A stretch of DNA of 55,932 nucleotides from an uncultured bacterium (GTDB lineage: Bacteria > Planctomycetota > Phycisphaerae > Phycisphaerales > SM1A02): assembly GCA_903911205.1 (NCBI GenBank), contig CAIWCL010000214.1, forward strand, positions 1-55,932. Reading direction: 5' to 3'. This document shows, piece by piece, positions 35,001 through 42,060 of this stretch. Below the pieces are notes generated by a model that searched no databases, was not told the origin of the DNA, and was given only the letters and a program-made list of their open reading frames with translations. Within the stretch, counting starts at the first letter, position 1. The number at the start of each line of letters is the position of its first letter. Position numbers and translations under genes: made by a program.

Positions 35001-36387
35001 ACGGCTTGGCTTGCAGCGCGGCTCGGGAATCGAACAACGCGGTCGTGTGGCCGCCTACGACGGCGCGGCCTTCGAAGGGCGCGATCCCTCGCTGATTCTC
35101 GCCCACGTCGACGGGGCGCTCACCCGACTCAAGATTGAAAGCCTCGAGCCCGCATGGCGACTCCGCCTCGATGATCGCGATCCGCGCATCCTCTGGGCCG
35201 CAGATCGCGTGGCGGCGTATCAGCGCATTCCGGGTGGCGGCGAGACGGTCACGGTCATCGAACCCAAAGACGGCACCGTGCTTTGGTCGACGCCCAAAGC
35301 TGGAGCGCTTTGGATCGATGAGCCAAACACGGTGAAGACTCCGGAGCGGGCGCCGAATGGGCTTCCATTCATTCTCAGCGAGGTCCTCCCGTCGTGTGAC
35401 GGCGAGAACATCGTGCTCGCGCGTCGCGACGGTCGGCTGGCGCGATTCGGACTCCGAGCCGAGCGCCCGGATCCAGTCCTTGCGTCGGCGCCGCTTCCGC
35501 GGATCTTCACCGCCTTGCTGTTTCAACAGCGCCTCGTGCTCGGGGGTCAACGGCAGGCAAGCCAAGCCGCCGAGCCCTCGGTCGCGGTGATGGATCCGCG
35601 CACGCTCGAGGTGCTCGCGGAGGTTCGGCCGACCACCGGCATGCCGGTCCGTTGGGCGTTCGCGACCGTCCTCGGGGAGATCTTCATCGGTACCGATGAG
35701 GGCATCGAGCGTTGGACGATCGATGCCACGGGCACACCACGTCCTGCCCTGGTCACCACCAATGCATTTGTCGGCGCGTCGAGCGGGCCGATGTTGCTTG
35801 GTGCCAACGTGCTCTTCCGAAGCGCCAACGATATTCCGGCGGTGTTACCCCTCTTCGGTGGCGACGTTCGGCCGCTCGAGTTTGCCGGGAGCGGCGAAGG
35901 AAATCGTGCGATTCGCGGCATGTTCCCTGTCTCGGAGGGTGTGGTCGTGCACCTGACCGACCGGCTGCTGCTCGTCGACCCGACGGGCGAGATTCGCGGC
36001 ATCGACGCATCCGCGCGGGCGGGGAACTACAACTTCGCGTTCCCAACCCAGACGACGGTGACGCTGATCGAGATGGCTCCGCTTGAGGCGGAGCGCGAAG
36101 GCCTCGACATGCGCGCGACGGGCAACGCCTGCATCGTGCAGGAGCTTTCACCCAAGAATGGCCTCCGCATCGAAGGCGAGCCATTCGCCTTCCGAATGCC
36201 GGGTGACTCCGTCGAGCGCGCGCTCGTGGCCGATGGTTGGCTGCTCTTTTCTTCGAAGATCGCGCTCATCGCGATCCCGCTCCCGATCAATACAGAGGCG
36301 CCTCCGCCAACGGCACCGGGCACTGCGGATGCGCGCGAGAATCCTCCTGCGAACGCGGCGAAGGATGCATTCGAAAAGAGGGGTTGA
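32086..36387 (+). CDS. Giant exported protein with two PQQ-type beta-propellers
   Basis: A 1433-residue protein. A signal peptide ends near AIA (residue 31). A helical region precedes a first propeller (about 280-680) with PQQ/BamB-like blades: AIDIDSRDEIW, CLDPANGAVRWNV, LSRDDGSLRWAT, RASDGAIIWLR, ALDRMTGQL and LDARDGRVL. A TPR-like helical region follows (about 690-960), then a second propeller (about 990-1400) with HVDGALTRLKIES, IEPKDGTVLWST and VMDPRTLEVLAEV. It should be periplasmic or anchored and might act as a scaffold. No enzyme residues were found. It follows TACGCT by seven bases and is divergent from a lipoprotein gene. Related large PQQ proteins are common in planctomycetes. Confidence 0.8.
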   Translation: MHRTRRSIAPRLLLAVFAGSGFFMAFTPAIAQQATLPAIADSPTAQTLFDDAVAQAKENPAESARLCRRLLDEYGDRLLKVAGEQDLLFRSVADETERLLLSTPTVLERFRANESRGAEAMLADEGPSTTAARRRMTRAGLVGTLRVAQSLLLADRADEALATVRRIERHPDLRTAGAAKEAVGEAWITAVAAARLGLTVERDAAIARLEALAAEEQGANASGVSLSGAAAALASAKATLTKSSTSLAKSPLEQGATGELPGADWQQVWSVELDRTLFRRLFDPSVIRTSPRLLESARADATYMTAVPYIVGNVAYVNEGSYVRAIDIDSRDEIWSRSLGFGGVERDATGISDFSAIAVDRGALVTFEGHAASNRRAASSRVWCLDPANGAVRWNVDLDKIADREDLAGLFPVGTPLLLADMVVVAARKPTQRLEQVDWLVGLSRDDGSLRWATTIAGAPGGRGIFGRKQSGIRADGDAIAVSTPLGAIARVRASDGAIIWLRRSPVPLTESRAASTPWEYAGPIATGDRIIALAPDEAAVVALDRMTGQLREERPIGPGTTWTTPRYLVPATLADGTPLVLAVGSDVAAFDARDLSKRLWTLSESLAAVGNAGAVSPRAGSGNRQGIRGRVSVAGDRILVPGLEEYLVLDARDGRVLSRIGQQTPGNAVMLGDRIVVAGDESFRVLMPPNRAEDILRARLAASPDDPGAAVALLELAKRTERWDVALESARAAQAAIVRGKGTPALREELIGHLIELAQRHTETGNACFEVALALADSIDLRVRVELARGDFLRTSGRTAEAADVWRVLASSADAQATLVEQDGALRSVRLDALRRLASIASRDTELSADLERRASEALMKVREGVVTPETLVALAIAHPRTETALNAASEAAASVADRRAATILAAVLDDCLIPPARADLAAKLVTTFRNRLAKTALAGEIPLLERRAAELLVASGGAGPSAERPGVTLPRLGLQRGSGIEQRGRVAAYDGAAFEGRDPSLILAHVDGALTRLKIESLEPAWRLRLDDRDPRILWAADRVAAYQRIPGGGETVTVIEPKDGTVLWSTPKAGALWIDEPNTVKTPERAPNGLPFILSEVLPSCDGENIVLARRDGRLARFGLRAERPDPVLASAPLPRIFTALLFQQRLVLGGQRQASQAAEPSVAVMDPRTLEVLAEVRPTTGMPVRWAFATVLGEIFIGTDEGIERWTIDATGTPRPALVTTNAFVGASSGPMLLGANVLFRSANDIPAVLPLFGGDVRPLEFAGSGEGNRAIRGMFPVSEGVVVHLTDRLLLVDPTGEIRGIDASARAGNYNFAFPTQTTVTLIEMAPLEAEREGLDMRATGNACIVQELSPKNGLRIEGEPFAFRMPGDSVERALVADGWLLFSSKIALIAIPLPINTEAPPPTAPGTADARENPPANAAKDAFEKRG

Positions 36388-36885
36388 CAGGACGGGTTGA
36401 ACGCGCGACAACTCCTCCCCGACCTGACCGAAGGAGGCTGGGTCGGTCTGAGGAATCTCCATCCCAACGATCGCGCTTCTTCAGGACTTTTCCGATCACA
36501 TCTTTCAGATCTTTCGCGGTATCCGTCCGATACCCGCCCGAGTAAGGCGTTGAGGCGCCAGTGAGTCGATCTCGCGTGTCGGGAACGGCTGTCAGAAACT
36601 CCCCTAGGAAGTACATCAGGAAGTTCATCAAGAATTCCGTTCAGAGTTCCGTTCAGCAATCCGTTGAGAGGCCCGCCAAGAGGTTCATCCAGAGGTGCAT
36701 CATGAAGTCCATTTGGGAGTCACGTCGGAACAATCGACGGAACGCTCGATGCACGAAATGACGGAACCAACTGACAGAACCAACTGACGGAAATACATGA
36801 CGGAAACACATGACGGAAACACATGAAGGAACGGATCAGGACCGGATCAAAGCCGGATCAGAACCGGATCAGGAACGTGCACACC
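36388..36885. other. 498-bp intergenic region upstream of the acidic-protein gene
   Basis: No gene is recognised. The first 200 bases are unremarkable. The remainder (36606-36880) is a degenerate tandem array of about 22 units described separately. Short frames across the array (for example 36561-36761) encode a Lys/Arg-rich four-residue repeat, but the unit lengths vary between 10 and 13, which argues against coding. Confidence 0.6.
36606..36880. repeat. Degenerate array of about 22 units of 10-13 bp
   Basis: Consecutive units begin with A-G/C-GAA or similar and end in ATC, CTG, ATG or TTC. Examples: AGGAAGTACATC, AGGAAGTTCATC (36606-36629), AGAGTTCCGTTC (36643-36654), ACGGAACCAACTG, ACGGAAACACATG twice (36800-36825), then four CCGGATC-type units (36826-36870). 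Neighbouring units are most alike and the type drifts along the array, as expected from local duplication. It ends six bases before the acidic-protein ATG. Confidence 0.85.
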
Positions 36886-37299
36886 ATGCTTGACAACGAT
36901 CGCATCGATCCAGAACTCTTTCCCGCACCGTGGCAGTCTGCTTTCGGCGGCGCAGCCCCAGCAGTGCTCGACCGAGACGAGGACGAAGACGAGGACTTTG
37001 AACTCGACGACGACGACGACGACTTCGGCGAAGAGGACGACTTCGGCGACGAGGACGCCGAGGACGATGACGATGATGAGGACGAGGACGAGGACGAGGA
37101 TGAGGATGAGGATGAGGACGAGGAAGAAGACGACCTCGAAGAAGAGGAAGAAGACGACCTCGAAGACGACGAAGACGAGGACGAGGACGAAGACGAGGAC
37201 GAAGACGAGGACGAGGACGAGGACGAAGAGGACGACTTCGGCGACGAAGACGACGATTTCCTCGAGGACGATGATGACGCTGATGACGACGAAGAGTGA
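36886..37299 (+). CDS. Extremely acidic low-complexity protein
   Basis: A 137-residue protein. Residues 1-29 form a normal-looking N-terminus (MLDNDRIDPELFPAPWQSAF). From residue 30 to the end nearly every residue is Asp or Glu, interrupted only by a few Phe, Leu, Gly and Ala in recurring D-D-F-G-D/E and D-D-L-E blocks. The net charge is near -100. There is no signal peptide, membrane segment or known domain. Possible roles include binding of cations or basic proteins, or DNA mimicry; none is shown by the sequence. An in-frame ATG at 36823 would run through the tandem array. It ends convergently with the secretion operon at a strong hairpin. Confidence 0.65.
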   Translation: MLDNDRIDPELFPAPWQSAFGGAAPAVLDRDEDEDEDFELDDDDDDFGEEDDFGDEDAEDDDDDEDEDEDEDEDEDEDEEEDDLEEEEEDDLEDDEDEDEDEDEDEDEDEDEDEEDDFGDEDDDFLEDDDDADDDEE

Positions 37300-37367
37300 C
37301 GTTGCATTGCGAAGTGCATTCGCTTCGCCAACGGCGCTCGCCTTCGAAAATCATCGCGCGTTCGGTT

Positions 37368-37463
37368 CTGCTTGAACCTCGCCCTGCTTGAACCTCGCGC
37401 TGCTTCAACCTCGCGCTGCTTCAACCTCGCGCTGCTTCAACCTCGCCCTGCTTCAACTTCGCA
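37368..37463. repeat. Six tandem 16-bp units
   Basis: Units CTGCTTSAACCTCGCS occur at 37368, 37384, 37400, 37416, 37432 and 37448 without interruption; only two or three positions vary. They lie in the 3' region shared by two convergent genes. Confidence 0.95.
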
Positions 37464-37510
37464 CGAGGTTGCACGCAGCAGCCGACCAGCCACTTTCATT
37501 CGTAGAACGT

Positions 37511-37539
37511 ACGCGCCCCGCCCATTCGGCGGGGCGCGT
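37511..37539. terminator. 12-bp hairpin terminator between convergent genes
   Basis: ACGCGCCCCGCC pairs perfectly with GGCGGGGCGCGT across a five-base loop. It lies between the acidic-protein gene (plus) and the type II operon (minus) and could end both transcripts; the plus-strand side is followed by TGCTTTG. Confidence 0.6.
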
Positions 37540-37606
37540 TGCTTTGATGGTCCTCGCTCAGTGAACGAGCGCGCCGACCCGAGTTCGAATGGCATCTGCG
37601 CGGCGT

Positions 37607-38917
37607 TTATGCAGGCAGTCGTGCGATGAGGAGCCGCACACCATTGCGATCGGGCGCGACGAGGAGAAGAGCGGGTGCTCCATCAATCGGGGCGATGGCT
37701 CGAGGAACCGCGACTGAATCGAAGAGCACCGTGCCGAGGCCGGGATCAGTGACCCCGCTGTCCATACGCATGCGGCCAGCCGACTCGCCGGACGGATCTT
37801 CGAGTGTGCGGATGCGGACCCGATTCCCAACGAGGAATGCGGTGCGTCGTCCATCAATGCGGCCCGCTGCAACCGGGCTTCCGCTGAACGGACGCACGCC
37901 GTCCACGGCATTCCAACGCACCAGTGTGCCAAGTGATGGATGAAAGAGGATCCAGTCAGGGCCATCGGTGCCGTCGCGCGTTCCCTGCGGCGTCGTCATC
38001 TGCATGGCGGTCGAATCGTCTGCACGCTCGCTGATGAGGGCGCGCGTTGCCGATTGGCGCAGCGACTCATCGCTTGCCGGATCCGCTTCGACCAACTCAA
38101 GGATGCCATCGCGCAACGAGATCGCGTGGATCTTCAAGCCGTCGGCCGTGAAGCAGGGGAAAACGTGGCTTCGAACACCTTCGGAAGCGAGGCGCGCGGA
38201 TCGACCCTCGCGACGAATCACAAGATCAAACGTCCGATCGGTTTTTTCTCGCGACGAGTACGCGAGTTCGCCGCCGGGCCCAAGCGTTGCGAACGCGTTC
38301 ACCCGGCCGTCTTGCACCAACCACTCAGGCTCATCGCTTCCCCACGCGATGCGTCCGATCCAACGGGCTCCGTCGGGCCGCGGGCTCTCAACTAAGAACC
38401 CGCGCGCGTCGGCGGCGCGACCGAGGACCAGACCCGGTGCCGTTTCGCCAAGTCGTACAAGCCCACGTGGATCCACCCGGTAAATCGCAATACGCGACGC
38501 TTGTGGCACCGATTGACCGGGGCGCGCCAAGAGCGTCGCGAGGTCTGGCACGGTGCCGGTTTGTACCGCGAGTACGCGCCCGTCCGGCGAAAGCAGCGGA
38601 AGCGTGTACCCATCGGTCTGCACCGTGCCGAGTGGCCGTAGATCGACTGCGACCGCGCTTCCGACGATGCGCCCCGGCATGGCTGTGACGCTGCCGGGAG
38701 CGGGCTTTGCGATCGTCGAGGCATTTGCTTTCGTGCTCGATTTTGCGCCGCCCGCTTTCTTCGTCTCCGCAACCAACGGACTGGACTTCGTCTGCGACAC
38801 ACACGCGGCGAGAGCACAGCCAACGACACAGGCGAGAAGAACCGCACCCGCCACGCGGAGGCGTGACGGGTGCGAGTTGGTTCGTACGCAGTGGGGTGCC
38901 ATCCGTACGCGAATCAC
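37607..38917 (-). CDS. Beta-propeller lipoprotein coupled to gspD
   Basis: A 436-residue protein with a signal peptide and lipobox ALAAC (lipidation Cys39). After a Lys/Ser/Ala-rich linker come strand repeats with TolB/WD40-like turns (LPLLSPDGRVLAVQTG, FATLGPGGELAYSS, FPCFTADGLKIHAIS, APALLLVAPDRNGVRLL), which suggest a six- or seven-bladed propeller. It may lie at the outer membrane beside the secretin, for example as a pilotin-like or substrate-binding factor; that is inference from position. GTG 38917 overlaps the gspD stop as GTGA; ATG 38902 is an alternative. Last gene of the type II operon. Confidence 0.75.
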   Translation of the reverse strand: MIRVRMAPHCVRTNSHPSRLRVAGAVLLACVVGCALAACVSQTKSSPLVAETKKAGGAKSSTKANASTIAKPAPGSVTAMPGRIVGSAVAVDLRPLGTVQTDGYTLPLLSPDGRVLAVQTGTVPDLATLLARPGQSVPQASRIAIYRVDPRGLVRLGETAPGLVLGRAADARGFLVESPRPDGARWIGRIAWGSDEPEWLVQDGRVNAFATLGPGGELAYSSREKTDRTFDLVIRREGRSARLASEGVRSHVFPCFTADGLKIHAISLRDGILELVEADPASDESLRQSATRALISERADDSTAMQMTTPQGTRDGTDGPDWILFHPSLGTLVRWNAVDGVRPFSGSPVAAGRIDGRRTAFLVGNRVRIRTLEDPSGESAGRMRMDSGVTDPGLGTVLFDSVAVPRAIAPIDGAPALLLVAPDRNGVRLLIARLPA

Positions 38918-41900
38918 GGAGTTCCCTTCTGCTCCTTGTCGGTTCCGATCGTCTCGTTGATTGGTTCGAGCGCAGGCTCGACCGGCGGAGGCGACTTGAG
39001 ATCCTCGAAGAACTTGCTCTCCTTGAGGAGGTCATTGGCGCTCTTCTCAAGCGGCTCGGAAAGGATGCGCAGGCGCGTGCGCTCGTCGGCATTGAAGTTC
39101 GAGTCGTTTGCGTCGGGGTTCTCGACGACCGTCGGCACGAGGAAGACGACGAGTTCGACAACTTCCTTCTGACGCTGGGTGGAGGTGAAGGCCGCTCCAA
39201 GCACCGGGATATCGCCGAGGAACGGGATCTTGTTGTCGATCTGCGTCTCTTGCTCGCGACGGATACCCGAGATCACGATCGTCTGACCGTCCTTGACGGT
39301 GACGTTCGTGTTCGTCTGACGACGATCAATGACGGGGTTCGAGTTGAACGACGCGGTCGACGCCGAGAGGTTCGAGAGCAGAACCTCAACTTCCATCGCG
39401 ACGTTGTTGTCTTGCGTGATGCGCGGACGGACGTTGATACCGACACCGACGAACTGCTGTTCGAAACTCGAGGTCGTTCCCGTCGTACCGAAGCCCGAAG
39501 TTTCGCCCGTGAGGAGCGAGACGTCCTGACCGGCCACGAACTTCGCTTCCTTGTTGTCGGAGGTGAAGACGCGCGGCTGTTGCAGAATGCGCACGCTGTT
39601 GTCGGTCGAGAGGGCCTGGAGGAAGAACTCCATGTTCTCGCCGGTCGAGACGGTCAATTCGCTCGAATCAAACCATGGCGAGGCAAAGTTTGGTCCAGGC
39701 GGCGTCGAGCCGTTGCCCTTTTCGAGGTTGAGCGAGACCGAGCCCGCAACCGCGTTGTCGCCACCGTTGAGCGGCGCCGAGAGGTTCGTACCAACGCGTG
39801 CGCCCCACGAGAAGCCATCGCCAACCTTCACTTCAGCAAGCACCGCGGTGATCATGACCTGGCGGCCAGGCTTGTCGAGTTGATGAATGATCTCGATGAC
39901 CTTCTTCTCAACTTCCGCAGGTGCCATCACGAGCACCGAGTTCTGCGTCGGGTTCGGAACGATGCGGCTGCGGCCGATGAGTGCGCTGACTTCTTGCGGC
40001 GTACCACCCGCGCCTTGTCCGGCCCGCGCACCTTGCCAAGGGAACGTCAACTGATTGTCCTGTTGCGCCTGGCCCGGGTTGAAGGCCGAAGCGTCATTCG
40101 CGGCACCTACACCAGTATTGAAGCTCTCCGCAAGACCTTGAATACCCTCATCGGGCAAGCGGAGGCCGCCACCCTCAGAGCCGCTCTGCGCAAGCAGCGT
40201 ATTGAGAATCTCGCTGAGTTCGACGGCGCTCGCGTGCTTGAGCGGCACGTTGACCGGCAGACCCGAAGTGAACGGCTGATCGAGATCCTTGATCCATCGA
40301 TCGAGCCAATCAAAGTTCTCTGGCGTCTTCGAAATCACGATGAGGCGATTCGAGTCGGGGTACGCCTCGATCGAGAAGATGCCCTCGACGGCGGCTGACG
40401 GGGACCCATCGCCAACTCCGCCGCCGCCTTGCAGCACCTGACGGCCCGCGAAGGCGCGGTTCTGCGTGTTGTTTCGCGAGCTGCTGCTGCCGCCACCAAG
40501 CAACGTACCCAAGAGGTCACGCACCTTCGACGGATCGGCGTAGTCGAGATCGTAGATGCGGAAGATGCTGCCTGCGGTGTTCGGTGGAAGATCCCATGCG
40601 TTTGCAACGAGGCGACGGATTTCAGCGAGTACCGTCGGCGTCGCACGCACGGTGATCGAGTTCATCGACTCCAACACGGTGACGATCAGGCCGCCGCCAC
40701 CCGTCGCGCCCGGAGCACCCGGCACACCCGGTTGACGCTGCTGCTGTTGTTGGTTGCGATTCTGTTGCGTTCGTCCGCCGGCCGTGCGTCCACCAGCGGA
40801 GCCGTCGTCGGTGAAGAGTTCATCGATGATTGCTTTGATGGCGTTCGCGTCTTGGTACTGCAGACGGAACGTCTCGGTCGCGTAGTCATCCCAACTCGGC
40901 ACATCGAGCATGTCGAGCAGCGTCTTCACCTTCTTCGCTAGGCCGATATCGCCCGCGAGAATGATCTGATTCGAATCACCGTCGGCGGAGAGCTTCGCGT
41001 AATCCTCCGGAACGAGGAACTCGATGCGCTCAAGCACGTCCGTGGCGCGCGAGTGCTTCAGGCGGAAGACCTTCGTGACGAAGAGGCCGTTGTCCTCCAT
41101 CTTCATCACGTCTTCTTCCGGCCCAAGCACGACGCCGGGCTGCGTCTTGATGAGATCCGTCTGCAGACCGATGTGGATCAGATCTTCCGTTTCCGTCACC
41201 GCGAGGCCGTTCGCCTTCAGCGATTGGAAGATGTAGTCGAGCGCGAGGCTCTTCGAGATGTCGCGATCGCCAATCAGCGTGATCTTGTTGCTCGAAACTT
41301 CCGTTGGCTTGTAGGACACATACTTGCCAGTCCACTCGTAGAGGAACGGCAAGATCTCTTCGACGCCAACGCCCTTGAAGGAGAGGCGGACAGGCTTGTC
41401 ATCAAGCGTACGGCGGCCTTCGCGTACGCCGCGAAGCTGCGACGGGGGAACGTCGGTTGGCGGAGTCGGTTGGAAACTTGCGACGGTGCGTGGATCGTCG
41501 CCTGGTGTTCCAGGCTGCGGGGCTGGTTGCTGCGCCTGTCCCGAGCCCGTGACAGGCGCGGATGCTGGTGCAGGAGCTGGTGCAGGAGCTGGGGCAGGAG
41601 CCGGTGTGGGCGACGCTGCTGGGGCGGGTGTTGGGTCCGATGCTGCGGGCGCCGGCGCGGGAGTGGCGGGGGCGACGGCAGGAGTTTCACTCTGCGGCGT
41701 GGCGTTGGGTTGGACCGCGGGGGCTGGACGTGGTGACTCGGTCGTGGTGTTCGCCGAGAGTGGCGTCGCAAGTGCACCTGTCAAGGTGAGCGCCGCAGTC
41801 GCGCGGACAATGTCGCTCGTCGACGTGCCGGTCATCACGCCCGACGCGAAGTTCTGCGTGAAGTCTCGGGCGATGCTCTGAAAGAAAGATCGATTCTGAC

Positions 41901-41961
41901 GCACGTCGAAGCTCCGGATTCTGCTCCGCGGGGAAAATCGCGGAGGCGTTTCGCCTGCCAT
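38914..41961 (-). CDS. gspD: Type II secretion system secretin GspD
   Basis: A 1015-residue outer-membrane channel protein. A signal-like hydrophobic segment (about 50-70) precedes a Pro/Ala/Thr-rich stretch (about 75-150). Then come the periplasmic N0 domain (VRLSFKGVGVEEILPFL), N1 (VFRLKHSRATDVLERI), N2 (TFRLQYQDANAIKAII, with a Gly/Gln/Arg-rich insertion) and N3 (FRIYDLDYADPSKVRDLL and NVPLKHASAVELSEILNTLL), and the secretin core (VMITAVLAEVKVGDGFSWG, VGINVRPRIT, IDRRQTNTNVTVKDGQTIVISG, IPFLGDIPVLGAAF). The long N-terminus before the signal suggests that ATG 41835 could be the true start. The gene follows the gspC-like gene by 99 bases and overlaps the lipoprotein gene. Confidence 0.94.
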   Translation of the reverse strand: MAGETPPRFSPRSRIRSFDVRQNRSFFQSIARDFTQNFASGVMTGTSTSDIVRATAALTLTGALATPLSANTTTESPRPAPAVQPNATPQSETPAVAPATPAPAPAASDPTPAPAASPTPAPAPAPAPAPAPASAPVTGSGQAQQPAPQPGTPGDDPRTVASFQPTPPTDVPPSQLRGVREGRRTLDDKPVRLSFKGVGVEEILPFLYEWTGKYVSYKPTEVSSNKITLIGDRDISKSLALDYIFQSLKANGLAVTETEDLIHIGLQTDLIKTQPGVVLGPEEDVMKMEDNGLFVTKVFRLKHSRATDVLERIEFLVPEDYAKLSADGDSNQIILAGDIGLAKKVKTLLDMLDVPSWDDYATETFRLQYQDANAIKAIIDELFTDDGSAGGRTAGGRTQQNRNQQQQQRQPGVPGAPGATGGGGLIVTVLESMNSITVRATPTVLAEIRRLVANAWDLPPNTAGSIFRIYDLDYADPSKVRDLLGTLLGGGSSSSRNNTQNRAFAGRQVLQGGGGVGDGSPSAAVEGIFSIEAYPDSNRLIVISKTPENFDWLDRWIKDLDQPFTSGLPVNVPLKHASAVELSEILNTLLAQSGSEGGGLRLPDEGIQGLAESFNTGVGAANDASAFNPGQAQQDNQLTFPWQGARAGQGAGGTPQEVSALIGRSRIVPNPTQNSVLVMAPAEVEKKVIEIIHQLDKPGRQVMITAVLAEVKVGDGFSWGARVGTNLSAPLNGGDNAVAGSVSLNLEKGNGSTPPGPNFASPWFDSSELTVSTGENMEFFLQALSTDNSVRILQQPRVFTSDNKEAKFVAGQDVSLLTGETSGFGTTGTTSSFEQQFVGVGINVRPRITQDNNVAMEVEVLLSNLSASTASFNSNPVIDRRQTNTNVTVKDGQTIVISGIRREQETQIDNKIPFLGDIPVLGAAFTSTQRQKEVVELVVFLVPTVVENPDANDSNFNADERTRLRILSEPLEKSANDLLKESKFFEDLKSPPPVEPALEPINETIGTDKEQKGTP
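41525..41740 (-). repeat. Pro/Ala-coding low-complexity tract in gspD
   Basis: A tract of about 70 codons encodes alternating Pro-Ala residues (APAPAPAPAPAPA) before the N0 domain. The DNA is a degenerate 6-bp tandem repeat and is prone to slippage. Confidence 0.7.
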
Positions 41962-42060
41962 CCTTCAGTCCGAAGGAGTGATCCATCACGGATCGTTTTG
42001 TACATGAGCGCCGCGCTCGACACATCGCGCGGAAGCCACCACTACCCGTCTCGAGTTCGG

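Larger units (their letters stand above)
37300..37606. other. 307-bp convergent gap with 16-bp array and terminator
   Basis: Between the acidic-protein gene and the last gene of the secretion operon lie a six-unit 16-bp array (37368-37463) and a strong hairpin (37511-37539). No gene is recognised in it. Confidence 0.7.

Noticed and set aside
36561-36761. 66-codon basic frame (RKYIRKFIKNSV...) over the tandem array
   Set aside because: The four-residue periodicity reflects 12-bp units; neighbouring units of 10, 11 and 13 bp break the frame and there is no start signal.
38707-40398. 563-codon plus-strand frame opposite gspD
   Set aside because: Arg/Glu/Asp-rich antisense shadow of the secretin core.
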